6,274 nt of DNA from Ruminococcus flavefaciens. Its GTDB lineage: Bacteria > Bacillota_A > Clostridia > Oscillospirales > Ruminococcaceae. Below are positions 5,938 through 6,274 of the stretch, piece by piece. The notes beneath the pieces are model-generated. The model did not search any database. It saw nothing but the letters and a program-made list of their open reading frames with translations, and was not told where the DNA came from. A program made the position numbers and the translations under genes. Position 1 is the first letter of the stretch, and every line of letters starts with the position of its first letter. The stretch spans positions 1 through 6,274 of the forward strand of contig SFFP01000117.1 of NCBI GenBank assembly GCA_004556875.1. The letters are read 5' to 3'.

Positions 5938-6274
5938 TAGGAATCCTCCGTTTATTTTTTTTAATTCTATGCATTTTGTCATATGATTCTAAAATCTTTT
6001 TATTTCCAAATTGGTTAAACTTGACGCTAACTACATTGACCCCATCTATCTCTTTGATGAAATAAATTATGCCAGTGCCGAATAAATCGTGTTCTACTTT
6101 ATCACCTAATTCATATGGCAATAGCTCATAATATTTATCTGTCAAGGTTTTATAAAGTGATTTTTCAACATCATCATGACTTTTGCAAGAAATACATTTT
6201 ATTTCCTGTAATAATTTTTTTCGTTTATCTTTATTAAAAATCAAAAAATTATCTAAATGATAAAAAAGGACATT
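5927..6274 (-). CDS. AT-rich partial gene with UvrD/PcrA-tail-like C-terminal domain (5' end outside window)
   Basis: The frame is open to the right edge, so only the last 115 residues are visible. The first possible internal start is a TTG at 6244 with no good ribosome site, so I treat the gene as truncated by the window. Visible residues 57 to about 105 (GDKVEHDLFGTGIIYFIKEI, continuing to KILESYDKMHRI) resemble the small Tudor/SH3-like domain at the C-terminus of UvrD/PcrA helicases (GDKVxHxxFGxG, a strand-rich stretch, then a basic end). This domain also occurs alone or in other proteins, so a helicase is not proven. A CISC pair lies near residues 27-30, and the tail is Lys/Arg-rich (KKNKRR). 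The stop overlaps the scfB start by 11 bases, and the scfB ribosome site lies inside this frame, allowing translational coupling. G+C is about 27% by hand count over 5941-6240, against about half in scfB, suggesting recent transfer. Confidence 0.6.
   Translation of the reverse strand, partial: NVLFYHLDNFLIFNKDKRKKLLQEIKCISCKSHDDVEKSLYKTLTDKYYELLPYELGDKVEHDLFGTGIIYFIKEIDGVNVVSVKFNQFGNKKILESYDKMHRIKKNKRRIPNDT

Noticed and set aside
4759..5940. Several long plus-strand frames opposite the maturase gene.
   Set aside because: They mirror a well-conserved gene, have no ribosome sites and no recognisable domains.
5938..5982. A 15-residue N-terminal extension of the maturase from ATG 5982.
   Set aside because: It lies upstream of the clear GGAGG site and before the conserved family N-terminus MIHKYKLNG; no ribosome site precedes it.
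1..6274. tRNA or rRNA genes, CRISPR arrays, replication origins.
   Set aside because: No cloverleaf, conserved rRNA segment, regularly spaced direct-repeat array with unique spacers, or origin-like box cluster was seen; the only tandem repeats are the three IS-like copies at the left edge.

Overview
The window reads as chromosomal DNA of an anaerobic gut Firmicute, most likely a Ruminococcus or close relative (Oscillospiraceae). This is inferred from a dockerin-type EF-hand protein end, a SCIFF-type radical SAM maturase (a hallmark of Clostridia), roughly half G+C in the genes, GGAGG ribosome sites, and short REP-like GGGC hairpins between genes. Apart from the first gene, everything is on the minus strand.

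Layout. 1-91: AT-rich sequence with three copies of TGGCTCA followed by a T-run, which looks like the multi-repeat terminus of an IS21-family element. 91-420 (+): the 3' end of a dockerin-bearing protein gene, apparently cut by that element. 422-458: a strong two-way terminator shared with the converging gene. 462-2114 (-): a family 5 (OppA-like) peptide-binding lipoprotein with an EF-hand-like acidic loop and no permease genes nearby. 2217-3272 (-): a membrane-anchored or lipidated VanY/M15B-like protein whose C-terminal catalytic Glu/His motif is substituted. Upstream of it are a hairpin-rich leader of about 160 nt and a good sigma-A promoter. 3551-4342 (-): an AraC-family regulator with its own extended -10 promoter. 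4421-4545: REP-like palindromes. 4570-5937 (-): the SCIFF/ranthipeptide maturase (scfB/CteB type). 5927-6274 (-): an AT-rich gene fragment running off the right edge, with a C-terminal domain like the UvrD/PcrA tail; it overlaps the start of scfB.

How it fits together. The genes appear to be separate transcription units rather than one operon. Two are envelope proteins (peptide capture, cell-wall peptide recognition or trimming) and one is a regulator that could act on the adjacent VanY-like promoter; that link is inference. The point of greatest interest is the right end. The maturase is well conserved, but its usual partner, the small cysteine-rich SCIFF precursor normally encoded just upstream, is not present in the roughly 335 bases available. 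A low-G+C gene of foreign character sits there instead. Three start codons were moved inward from the longest possible reading frames on ribosome-site and family evidence (2114, 3272, 5937).
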